64,000 nt of DNA from Linanthus parryae. Lineage: Eukaryota; Streptophyta; Magnoliopsida; Ericales; Polemoniaceae. The translations under genes and the position numbers were made by a program. Location of the stretch: the NCBI GenBank assembly GCA_023055425.1, contig JALGPY010000012.1, positions 11,281,922-11,345,921 on the forward strand. Reading direction: 5' to 3'. Below are positions 1-10,743 of this stretch, piece after piece (positions within the stretch are counted from its first letter, which is position 1; every line of letters begins with the position of its first letter). Below the pieces are notes generated by a model. The model ran no database searches. It had not been told where the DNA came from and saw nothing but the letters and a program-made list of their open reading frames with translations.

Positions 1-863
1 ACATATACTTCTAGTCTAATCATATTGGTGTGTGACCCTACATGTTCCTATTACGTTGGCAGTAACAATTACAAACATTGAGCGGTGTCTACCAACACGT
101 CAATGCTACCCAACTAATAGGAATAGTCAGTGATCTAATAAACCTCTGTGACCAGTGTTACCGTGTTGTATAATCCATTTGTCTCATCTATCCGGATTGG
201 ACACAAGATATGGAGTGTCACACTTGTATATCCAATCCATAGTTTCTCGATCTGTGTGTAGACTTAGATAAACAAATAACATCAATATCTCATATTGATT
301 TATTCGAGCATGGCCACGAATTTCCCTAAGTTTCACTCATGGAGTGGCCGTGGATATTTACTCCTGTTATGTGGGAGGGACAAGTCCTATCAACATCACT
401 ACCATCTCTCAGCTTGCTTCATATCATGCCCGATTATTGCTTTTATAGTTACCCAGATCTGATGTAACGTTTGACGATGTCAAAACATGATAATTCACAA
501 CTAGAGTATCTAGTGACTTCAAGTCGAAGGATCACAACACCATTGTCACTACGAGAAGCGCTTGTGACATTCACATAAATCCCATGAATCCTTCTCATGG
601 TGGGTCATCCAGTACGCCGTTAGTCCTAATTCGTACCAATGTGTTAGACTTGATATCCCCATATCAATCTACCCACATGCTAGTCTCGATGCAATACATT
701 CGTCCTAATTAGCTGTAGTACTCGACTAGGGATATTTAATAATATAACATTTATATTCTAAGGACTTCATTCATGTTAACATATCTTCATATCGATAACA
801 TAATGAATAGAAAGTGCATATAAATGTGACCATAAATAGATTTCCTAGGGAAGAATTCCAACA
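1..863 (-). mobile_element. copia-A 3' LTR (partial, cut by window start)
   Basis: The segment repeats, with scattered differences, at 6346-6437 plus 19172-19944, which together form the other LTR of the same element. In element orientation the LTR begins at 863 with TGTTGGAATTC. It is preceded on the minus strand by a degenerate purine tract (864-874). By comparison with the complete copy (1403 bp), about 540 bp lie left of the window. Confidence 0.85.
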
Positions 864-1531
864 GTTTCCCACTTTCAGTAGAGTCAATCTGGTGCATCAT
901 ATGCCTATTGATTTAGCGCGGCCCTCATGCTTTCGCTGCGCAAGGTAAGAGAGACATATGATGGTACATTGCATGTATTCATATCTCCTCTATCGACAAT
1001 TGAATGAGATTAAATATTCTGAGTATGTGCATCTTATGCAGCAATATACTCAGTCCTATGTGGTAGAATCGGCAACTGAATCTTGCATGGAACCCTTTCC
1101 AGCTCACAGTCCCTCCATAAAGGCTAAACAAAAACTTGACTACAATCTGAAATCATCCTTGTTGGTTTGGAAGTTCGCATCACTGTAACCTCTTACAGTG
1201 AACTCTTCCTCTCCTCCATATATCAAGAATTCATCCTTAGTGCTTCTTAAGCCCTAAGGATATTCTTGACAATTATGCAATGACTCTCATTTGGATATGA
1301 CTGGTATCTTCATGTCATGCTCATATGACATGTCTAGCCTGAGTACATAACATGGCGTATCCAGTGAATCTTATTCATACGGTCCTTTAACGATCTAATT
1401 GGAAGGAAAATTAGCCTTCGAAAGACTAACTCCATGTGACATAGGTAAGTATCCATATTCTTTCATGTTGAACAGTTTCAACACCTTTGTCATTATATGT
1501 ACTTTGACTTAAGCCGAACAAATTTATTGAT

Positions 1532-1900
1532 CTATATCCATATATCTTGAAAGGTTGCTTCGCCTAAGTCTTTCATTGAAAATCGATTCCCCAGCCAATC
1601 TTTAACAGATTGCAGAGTAGGGACGTCATTTCCAATTAATATTATGTCAACCACATACAAGACCAGAAATATAAATGTGCTCCCACTAATCTTCTTGTAA
1701 ACACAAGCTTCATCTTCAATCTTGATGGAACCAAAATCTTTGATTGCGTCATTGAATCGAAGATTCCTACTCCAAAAGTTTGCTTCAATCTTTAGATAGA
1801 TTGTTACAGCATACCCATATTTTGAGCATGCTCTAGATCGACAAAACCCTACGGATGTGTCATACACATCCTCAAGGAGGTTTCTATATCCATTTGCCAA
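1532..1900 (-). pseudogene. copia-A reverse transcriptase remnant
   Basis: This 122-codon open stretch contains LYVVDIILIGND, a damaged form of the copia RT catalytic motif YVDDILLIGND (the first catalytic Asp box reads VVDI). It continues into FSMKDLGEA, the conserved segment that follows the active site in Ty1/copia RT. Upstream residues do not match the family, so a frameshift lies inside or before the fragment. It cannot be catalytically active as read. Confidence 0.85.
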
Positions 1901-3593
1901 ATTGTGTAAGATACAATTGCAAGCAAGATGCGAATGGATTTAAGCATTGCAACCGGGGGAAAATTTCGTCATAGTCTATACTATGAACTAACTAAAACCT
2001 TTTGCCACCAATTACCCCATAAAAGTAATAACATTACTATCCATGTTGGTTTTCTCAAAATCACTTGCACCCTATGGGTCTTACCCATTAAGGTGGTTCC
2101 AAGAAAGCCCATACTTCGCTGGTATCCACGGATTCTATTTTCGATCTCATGACTCCAAGCCATTTCTAAGAGTAAGGCCCATTCGCGGCAACATCATAGG
2201 TTGTAGGCTCATCTCACGAGCAATACATTACCGGGTTATGTTGTGAGAAATCCATATTTCTCTAGCCCTTTGACATATCCTACCTGACCTAAAAGGTTCT
2301 TGTGTTACCTGAGTAGGTTGCTCCACAACATCTTGTGATCCTGCTCATGTTCCATCAAAGGATTAATTTTCTATTGTGGTTCTTGAACTCATTAAAGTTC
2401 TCTGTACCCCTAGTATTTCTTTTAGAGACAATCTCTCTCTATAAACATGGTGGTTCAAGCAACAAGCACTTTGTTCTCCATTGGATTGTAGAAATAATAC
2501 CATTCGTTTCCTCAAGATATCCCACAAAACACATTTATCCGACTTGAGTCCGAGTTTATTTATGTTAAACACTTTACATAAACTTCCCAATCCCAAATAT
2601 TTATGAATGACATACTAGGAAACCTCTTAGTCCATATCTTGTATGGTGTTATTCATAATTGATTTTGATGTAACAAGGATAAGGGAGGAATTGCTGTAAT
2701 TAGAGCATGGCCCCAAAAGGTAAATTGGAAGTTCTATTTGACGCATCATGACCGAATCGTGTCCAACATGGTCGATTTCTCCTCTCAGACACACCATTCC
2801 ATAATGATGTTCCAGGTGGACCGAGTTGGGATCATATGCCATACTACTTTAGATGTCTGTCAAACTCTTTGCTTAATTACTCTCATCTACATGATCATAT
2901 CGTGAACCTTTGATACTTTTGCCAAGCTGGTTCTCTATTTCATTCTTGACTTCCTGGAACCTTTCAAATGATTCTGATTTGTTCTTCATAAGACCCAAAT
3001 CCATATCTACCGAATCAGTAAACGTGATGAAGTATCAAAAACCATCTCTGTCACATGTTCTTAGAGGTCCACACACATCAATATGTATGACTTCAAAAAT
3101 ATCACATCTTTCCCAATAAACTAGTCTTACATATCTCATATTATTCAAATTCAAATGAGTCCAGAAATCCATTGATATGGAATCAAGATATGTATCTCTC
3201 ATTCATGTGGCCTAAACAACAATGCCAAAGTTAAGTGAGGTTCATATCATTATATGCAAGCCTCTTGGTATTAATTTTATGGATAGAATTATCATGATCA
3301 AGGATATGCAATCCATTAGACAAAACTGCAATACAATAATGTAAATCATTCTTAAGTGGAATCAAAATTCCTCCCTTATTTATTTTCAGGTACTTTGGGT
3401 AGTTTTGCTTCCACTATACCACCTATTGTGTTTAACGCAACTTCCTTGAGTTTAGCAACAACTTGCTTATACCCTTGGGTTCTTGGAAAACCATTTGTCT
3501 CTTCTCCTTTAACCGTCAATATGGTTTTGCCTTTGCCCACACTAATGCTTCGTTCAGCGGTTCTCAATCATATTGAGTAAATTGCTTTTGAAC

Positions 3594-3860
3594 AAAGTTT
3601 CCAATTGCATCTAATGCAATTCTTGGTCCAATTGGGCGAATAATTCCTTATTCTTAATCTATCTCATAGATATCTCCCAGTCTTTAAGCTTTCAATCCTA
3701 TTGAAATAGCTCAGTTACGTTTGACCTCTTACTTTAGCAGTCACACATTACTAGCTTGCGACGTCGTGTCACATCTTGATGAATAAAGTCGCCTTGCTTT
3801 GGCAAGCCCGAACTTCATTACCTCTTGATCATGACAAGTGCTAAGCAAGAGAACACAAAA
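3594..3860. repeat. Direct repeat copy 1 inside copia-A
   Basis: About 270 bp from 3594 recur in the same orientation at 4437-4712. Shared landmarks include CAATTGGGC, AAGCTTTCAAT, CACATTACTAG and TCGCCTTGCTTTGG. The copies are well diverged, so the duplication is old. It falls in the gag-side half of the decayed interior. Confidence 0.7.
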
Positions 3861-4436
3861 TGGAGAAACACTTCAAACCTTTCATGTTTAGCCTGCTCTT
3901 GATAAGGGCTTCTTAACATATATGATCGTATCATACGCCTCCACGTTCTCATCTTGCTTCCAAAGCTCAGATTTCATGGCTGCTAACACGGGAAAGTTAC
4001 ATACAAAGAACCATTCTTTGATGTTCCTTCCATTAGGCTTTAGTGTGTTCAGGTAGTTGTTGGAAGAAAACTTCATGCTCTAGGATAAACAGCATTATCC
4101 TTTTGTTTGAGAATAATTCTTAATGTTATACCAGTCTATAAACTGATTCCAGACACTTGTCCTTCTCAAGGACATATCGTAGTGATAAAGTTGAGTTTTT
4201 TTTTTGTTTGATGCCATTGGTATTCTACACGGAAATAATTATGCAAATATTGTGACGTTTGTACTATATTAACAAGGACTTGAATTATTAAATATAGCTC
4301 CCACTATTTTTCTTGAATTAATAACCCTCACTATTTTTGCAGAAAATATCATATATTTTCTAGTGGGCCGAGATCCATATTTCACCTCATGTTGAGTCTG
4401 CTTTGGCGCGTCACCCAATAATTGGTTGTTTAGATA

Positions 4437-4712
4437 GGAATATTTCCAACTGCATCCTATGCAACTCTTGGTTCAATTGGGCAATAACTCCTTTTTATCT
4501 ATCACATAGATAATCCCAATTGCCTTACCTCTAAGCTTTCAATACTATTGAAGTAGCTTAGTTGCGTTCAACCTCTTACTTCAACAATTTCACATTACTA
4601 GTTTGTGCCATCGCGCCATGTCATGATGAATTGAATCGCCTTGCTTTGGGAAATGCGAGTTCAATACATTATGATTGTGACGAGTGTTAAGCAAAAGAAG
4701 GCAAAACACAAT
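4437..4712. repeat. Direct repeat copy 2 inside copia-A
   Basis: Second copy of the repeat at 3594-3860, offset by about 840 bp. It either represents an internal segmental duplication of the relic or two overlapping relics joined by recombination. Confidence 0.7.
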
Positions 4713-5794
4713 ATTTCCTTGAGGGATTTTTCTTGTCACTTTATTTGTTGATCATATCAACTGATCTACTCAATTAGATTGGGCCCGTCCGAATCAAAGA
4801 TCCAAACAGTTTTATAATTATCTTTTTATCGTTTTCATGCATCAACCATACATCAATAAAACACGATAAATAAACAATAACTATATGTGGTATGGATGTG
4901 GCCCCTACGACTAAGATATTCCCAAGCCAATGAGAATATCTATAATCCCTAAAAAAGCAAGCTCATCTCCATGTGCCTCCGTCTTTAGTCATGCGTCCCA
5001 GCTTGTGGGTCTCCATTTTCTTGTGGTCCTTTGTTCTTTGATCTTCTTCTCAGTGCCTTGACTATATTCTATCTATCTGATTCTAGCTAGCATCTATGAA
5101 CTAAATAGAGGAACCTCACATGCGAGGGAGAAGGTGACACACATGCCGTAAAATTAACTACATTAATTACATCAAAAACAAAACCAAACCACGAAACTTA
5201 AACAACCACACAACTAGGGTCACATCCAACCACCATGCGAAAACACATAATACAGTTAAAATCCAATTTTAACACGCTGGGTCAATTTTTAGTTAAATTG
5301 GGATACTAGGGTCAAACGGTCAAAACGATCGTGCCAGTCTTATTGGCCGAACCATTTAGACCTGCCAAACTGGTCCAACCCAGTCGAACCAGCCAAACCG
5401 ACCATACCGGTAAGCTGGTCGAACCGGTCAGACCCGGTCAGGTGGGTCCGCCGCACAGAGGAGGGGGTTGACAACCTTTTGGCCGAACCCCTTGGGGTAG
5501 AAAATCAAAATTTTCTCCTTCCTCCTTGTACCCGAACCCCAATGTGGGATATAAAATACATTTTCTTCCAACATTGTTCCCAAACCCTAGTTTTTCATCA
5601 CCAATTTTTATACACCATATGTATAGGAAAATCACTAATTTGTACATCATATGTAAAATTAGCTAATTCTCTATTGAATCATATTCAAATCGTATCATAA
5701 TAGGAATATCAATTTTTACGCGATAATTGACATAACGATGTAAAACTATAAAACAAATAACCACATAAATCACGTTATGCGCTATCGACCTGTG
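4713..5794. other. copia-A gag-side / leader, no coding frame
   Basis: No convincing frame on either strand. Bases 5319-5450 are a degenerate run of short GAACCGGTC-like units (CCGGTC, CAAACCG, GAACCAG), a simple-sequence-like expansion. The remainder is AT-rich leader running to the primer-binding site. Confidence 0.5.
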
Positions 5795-5806
5795 GCTCTG
5801 ATACCA
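5795..5806 (-). promoter_or_regulatory. copia-A primer-binding site
   Basis: The minus strand reads TGGTATCAGAGC, the standard plant copia primer-binding site complementary to the 3' end of initiator tRNA-Met. It lies one base from the LTR boundary at 5808, which fixes the element as minus-strand. Confidence 0.9.
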
Positions 5807-5807
5807 C

Positions 5808-6437
5808 TGTAAGCTTTTTGATGCAGGTTATGCAGCGGAAATACAAAACAATTATTCTGCTCAAAACCCTCCATGAATCGCAGGTGAAGCATCATAACAT
5901 GATGAAGGAGAAATGATTACCTCAGCCATCCTGACTGGAACGATCATTTTGTGTAGAAATATTGTCCACACCTCTGCATAAGTCCATACCCTAGGATCTC
6001 CAACTGAAACTCCCTCTACTCTTTGTGCATGCAGTGTAGAAGAAGGAGGAATCACCAAGGAGCTTGATCCAATCAAGCTTGAAACAACAACAACGAAGGA
6101 CGAAGATGGGGAGGCTCGTGCCTCCTCTTGGATTCGTCGCCCTCTAATGGGCGGCCTCCTTCTCTCTATATTTTTCTTGTTCTCTAATATTCATCATCAA
6201 ATTGGGGCTGCCGCACTACTAATTAAATCCAACAGTTTGGATTAACTTTTATTTTAGTCCAGTTTGCTATTTAGTCAAACTAAATATGCATGTTGTTGCA
6301 CTCTAATCCTTGATTCCTTTAAATTTTAATTATTCCAACTAATTAGCATCTACTTCCAGTCTAATCCTTTTGTTGTGTGACCCTACATGTTCTTATTACG
6401 TTGGCAGTAACAATTACAAACATTGAGCAGTGTCTAG
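5808..6437 (-). mobile_element. copia-A 5' LTR, part 1 (split by Athila-1)
   Basis: Starts TGTAAGC directly beside the primer-binding site. Bases 6346-6437 match window bases 1-91. Homology stops at 6437/6438, where an Athila LTR begins, and resumes at 19172. The two parts add to 1403 bp. Confidence 0.85.
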
Positions 6438-8507
6438 TGATAACGCCTTTTAGGAGATATCTATTAACTCCATTTTACCACATTATCATGAGAGATTTGA
6501 GCCCAAAATTAGAGAATATAGGTCGTTTTATCACTAGTTACTTTCCATGTGCTATATTGTTAGTCCGGGCATTTTCTATGCATATTTCATTGTTATTTGT
6601 CAAATATAATCGTTTGGTATGTTTGTTCATGTTGTTTTGGCAGGAACGGATGATAATCGATTGATAGGAGGCATGGAACGAACTTTGGAAACAACAGGAG
6701 CTCAAGTGGAGTCAAGAGAAGCCGAATTGGAGGAGCTTGGATGACCAGTCTGCACTATTTTATCCTATATGGAGTTCTACAAATAATATTGAAGTGATAC
6801 CGGTGCCAATGAAAATAGACTCCGAGAGTTTTCCAACGATAGGTCACGGAGCTAAATTCGAGTTCATACGAAAAAGATATGGCCTATTGAAGTCAGGAGC
6901 AGATTTCAGGGGGCTGTTGTGCAATTACTGAAGACTCCTGCGGGTTATGAAGGAAGGACGACCTAGGGACGGAAATAATCACCATTCACACCTATTGAGA
7001 GCCACGATCAAGGAGGAGAGCAAGGAGACTCCATTGGGAGCAACCTCAAGCAAGCGGAAGAGCCCGGATCGCGCCAATCTTCACGATTTCTAGCGTTTGA
7101 TCTCTTCTTCCCTCTTTTAATCACTTGTATGGAGAAACTCTATTGATTTCTACGACTTATAGTAGTTAAACGTTTTGCTAGGCTTCTCTAGAGAGCCTAG
7201 GGTTCTATGTATACGATTTCTTTTCCGGATTTTTAGACTTGTTTCATGCGTATGAGTTTGATTCTATCGAATTGATGTTTAGTTTCTTGATATTGTTATT
7301 GAATCTAGTCTATTGACACGGCTAGATTATGATTTGATAATCACGAGACTTAGGGTTTATTTGTAAATCAATTTCTTGCTTAAAGTTAATCTTTGTTTTA
7401 GCTAGTTATTGTTCATATGATGTGCTTAATCCTTGGCAAGAATGAAGTAATTAACCGGACTTGTTAATAAGCTAGCAAGTGCGTGAGAGCGACTTAGACC
7501 TAGTTGTGATGAGATATGAACAACAATCCTTAATCACGGAGACTGAGAAGAGAAGTGTGTAGGATTGGCCTTAGTGGGTAGATTCGGTAGGAGATAGTGA
7601 GGTGTTCGTGTGGTGGTGGTCTGAGAGGACATCATTCCGTGCATTGTCGTTAGCCTACTAGAACGGAACGGTAGATGTAGGTGTACCGACAGGACACCAA
7701 GTAAACCTTGACATAGAACGACATGAGACCGATAGGAGATTGTCAGTATCGTTACCCGGCTTAACTAGAATAGAGTTAACATGTTACATAGCTAATCCGG
7801 AAATCGTCTACGGCCCTAGGTGATCTAGAGAATGCCTTGTTTCTCCATATTTGTTTTCTTAAAATAAAAATACGAAAATATTAGTTTAGTTGTTTATTTT
7901 AGAACAATTGACACTTAACTACATTGCAGTTTGACAATACTGACATTTTGGTGCTCGCAGTTTCAAATAGACACTTAACTACCATGTAGTTTGAAATTAT
8001 TGACACTTCGGTGCACACAGTTTCAAAAGTGACACTAAAGTGCACGCAGTATGCAAATTACCGACATCCAGCTCCAATTTCGATGACGACTATCACTTGG
8101 AAATCAACTGACATCAATGAAATCGTCATCAAAATTGAGCGCGATGTCAGTAATTTGCATACTGCGTGCACTTAAGTGTCACTTTTGAAACAGTGTGTAC
8201 CAAAGTGTCAATAATGTCAAACTGCATGGTACTTAAGTGTCTATTTTGAAACTGTGAGTACCAAAATGTCAGTATTGTCAAACTGCAAGGTAGTCAAGTG
8301 TCAATTGTTCTATATTTTATTTCAGTCACCTGTTTCAGGGTGACAACTCTTAAAATCACAATTTCTTCCTCCGTGTACTATATTCTATGCTAATAACTAA
8401 TTAAATAATCTCAAGCTTGTCCTCATGGGATCGATAACTCGGGGTTGAAATACCACCCCTATATTACTTGACCGTGCACTTGCGCATACACGTAAGAATT
8501 CGTGTCA
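6438..8507 (+). mobile_element. Athila-1 5' LTR (with nested MITE)
   Basis: Starts TGATAACGCC and ends CGTGTCA just before a tRNA-Asp type primer site. It matches 17518-19171 over its length except for 418 bp at 7893-8319, a nested foldback element plus duplicated target. In the first 190 bases I count about 10 differences from the right LTR, so the insertion is not recent. Confidence 0.9.
7902..8310. mobile_element. Foldback MITE with long inverted arms, Mutator-like
   Basis: A 409-bp insertion present in the left Athila-1 LTR and absent from the right one, whose empty site lies near 18980. Both ends read GAACAATTGACACTT inward. The two arms pair over roughly 170-190 bp with few mismatches around a short loop near 8100. 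Flanking 9-mers TTTATTTTA (7893-7901) and TATATTTTA (8311-8319) differ at one base. A 9-bp duplication and long TIRs suggest a Mutator-superfamily derivative. It has no coding capacity. Confidence 0.85.
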
Positions 8508-8513
8508 AGTTTT

Positions 8514-8530
8514 TGGCGTCGTTGTCGGGG
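8514..8530 (+). promoter_or_regulatory. Athila-1 primer-binding site (tRNA-Asp type)
   Basis: TGGCGTCGTTGTCGGGG is the Athila primer site TGGCGCCGTTGCCGGGG (complement of the tRNA-Asp 3' end) with two C-to-T changes, six bases after the LTR end. Such transitions fit cytosine-methylation decay. Confidence 0.88.
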
Positions 8531-8581
8531 ACAACGGTAGATTGTTTAGTTAGAAATTAGTTTGGAGTTTTTATTTTATTT

Positions 8582-10653
8582 ATGTTACTATTTGTTTACC
8601 TCACGGGTGTGTTAGTGTTGTTTCATCAGGTAGAGATGGCGGAAGGCCAAGGGATAATTAGCCTCACGACGGAGCAGCTACAAGCTATGGTGGCTGCAGC
8701 CGTAGAGAAAGCACTAGCGGCAACATCTAGACCGCAACCGACCTCAATGTCGTACAACCGGTCTGGAAAAGCAATAATCCAGGCATTTGAGGCGAATCTT
8801 AAAGGAAGGGAGCCAGCAATTGTGGTGCCACAAATCGAGGCTGAAAACTTCTACCTCAATCCAGCCACAATTCAGCTTGTTCAGGATCAGGGCACCTTTG
8901 CTGGTACATATGAGGAAGACCCACATGGATTCATTGGAAGATTTCAGAACCAATGTGGACTAATTCGCTATAGTGAGGTCACATCTAAAGCACTGAAACT
9001 GATGCTCTTCCCACATTGCCTCAAGGGAGTTGCTATGGATTGGCTAGACTCTATGTCATCTGGTTCAATCAAAACTTGGAAAGAGTGTGCCTCTCAATTT
9101 ATGGTCAAATTTTTTCGAATCTCACGTCTAATTCAGCTGCAGAATGAGATTTGGAATTTTAGGCAAGAGAAAAATGAATCACTTGTCAAAGCATGGGAGC
9201 GCCTAAATTGTTTGATACGTAGATGCCCCAACCATAGCATTGACAAAGCCCATATCATCCAGGTCTTCTATGATGCACTTGGAAATCCTAAAAAAGACAA
9301 ATCGACAGAGAAGCTGGTGGCAATTTCTTGTTCAAATGCGATGAGGAGGGTGCATATGAGCTGATGAGACGAGTCGTTGAATAAGAGGAGAGCTTGGATT
9401 ATGAGTCCCAGCAGCAAGAACTGATGAAGCAAAATGAAATAGATTATAATACAGTTCAGGTGAATGCGGTGGAAGCAGTGCATGAAGCAGCTGTTTCAGA
9501 GTTGCAGCAACAACAACAAGAATTAGCTTCAGAGTTGGCTGAGCTGAGAGAAGTGATGAAAGTGATGGGTCAACATGTGATGACCATGATTGCAGAGAGC
9601 ACTACTTCTGCAGTTTCACTCCGGGAAGCTCTAGCAGAAGTTAAGGATCTTAAGCAGCAACTCGAACACAGAACACCGGAACACACTATTGTAGCATCTG
9701 AGGACCATGTTCAAGCCATCACCACTCGCAGTGGTATTGCACTCAAAGACCCTCCATATCCTACACATGCCAGAGCAGTAGCATCCAAGGCAAGGGAGCA
9801 TGAAGTCTTCGATTCTGAGAAGACTCCTGTCGTGGTCCCCCAATCAAAGGGCATGACTAAGCTGGACGAGGAGGATTCCACTGAGGTATTAATTTCATCT
9901 CCTACTTCTTTTTCAGAACTTCCATATTCGTTGCGTAATAGGAAGAAGAAGGATGATTCTGAGGAGTACAGGCGTTTTCTTAATGTATTCTCGAAATTGC
10001 ATATTAATATTCCCTTGATTGAGGCACTTCAAAAGATGCCTAAGTATTCTCGGTTTATTAAGGATGCAATCCTTGGTAAGAAAGCAGTGGATGAATTTCA
10101 GGGAGTGAAATTAAATGAGCATGTTAGTTCATGTGTTTTGTGTGGGCTACCTAAGAAAAAGAAGGATCCAGATAGTTTTGTCATTGATGCTACGTTGGGT
10201 GATGCTTAGACTGGGAGAGCTCTCTGCGATTTGGGAGCAAGCGTGAATTCGATGCCTCTGTCGGTATTCAAAAAGTTAAGTGTGGGGGAGCCTCAGAAAA
10301 CCTGGATCACTCTTCATTTTGCAGACAAATCATCCAAGAGAGCTTGTGGCATGATACAGGATGTACTTGTGAGGGTTGGAAGCCTGATCATGCCAGTTGA
10401 CTTTGTCATATTAGACATGCCAGCTGGTGATGTGCCTATAATTCTAGGTAGGCCGTTTTTAGCAACTGGGCGTACTCTTGTTGATGTGGAGAATGGAGAG
10501 CTGATTATGAGGGTACATGATGACATGGACACTTTTCGGGTCTTCAAACCGACGCCCCAGCACTCATGGGAGTATCAGCCAGGAGTACCTTTTCCGGTGC
10601 AAGTAAAGAGCAAACTCCCTGAGTTGTCACAAGGAGATCCACCAGACTACTAG
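8582..10653 (+). pseudogene. Athila-1 gag-protease, interrupted
   Basis: The likely original start is ATG 8636 (MAEGQG). Residues encoded at about 8850-9290 form a Retrotrans_gag domain, with FPHCLKG, WLDSM, LQNEIWNF and KAWERLN in family order. A frameshift near 9310-9330 moves the frame, and stops TAA 9382-9384 and TAG 10207-10209 break the continuation. The downstream part (9394-10209) is Gln/Glu-rich and coiled-coil-like. The aspartic protease follows at about 10219-10520, with LCDLGASVN as active site (DLGA, the usual Athila variant) and IILGRPFLATGR as the flap-side motif. No reverse transcriptase, RNase H or integrase follows: the interior jumps to post-pol sequence. This is a defective, non-autonomous copy. 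Confidence 0.88.
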
Positions 10654-10743
10654 GAAAGAAACAAGCCATCAGCAATACAGGCACATGAAGCAGTTCTTCA
10701 GATTCAGCACAGGAAAGCAAAGCTGGAAGCGGCACAATGTGCC

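Larger units (their letters stand above)
864..5807 (-). pseudogene. copia-A interior: decayed Ty1/copia gag-pol
   Basis: Reading the minus strand from right to left gives copia domains in the usual order gag, integrase, reverse transcriptase, RNase H, all broken by stops and frameshifts. RNase H traces around 1030-1110 include a DSVADSTT-like segment. The RT remnant is at 1532-1900. Integrase traces lie around 2630-3120, with a DVCGPL-like first-Asp region and an IELPI segment. GAG-pre-integrase traces lie around 3130-3310, and a Lys-rich gag/zinc-finger-side remnant at 3376-3567. The primer-binding site is at 5795-5806. No frame is long enough to encode a working protein, so this is a relic. 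Left of about 3900 the domain order is clear; the gag part (3900-5300) is assigned mainly by position. Confidence 0.8.

Noticed and set aside
5795..5806. GCTCTGATACCA words (also 22900, 37276, 39095) as tRNA gene fragments
   Set aside because: Each is at an LTR edge and lacks any cloverleaf; they are complements of primer-binding sites.
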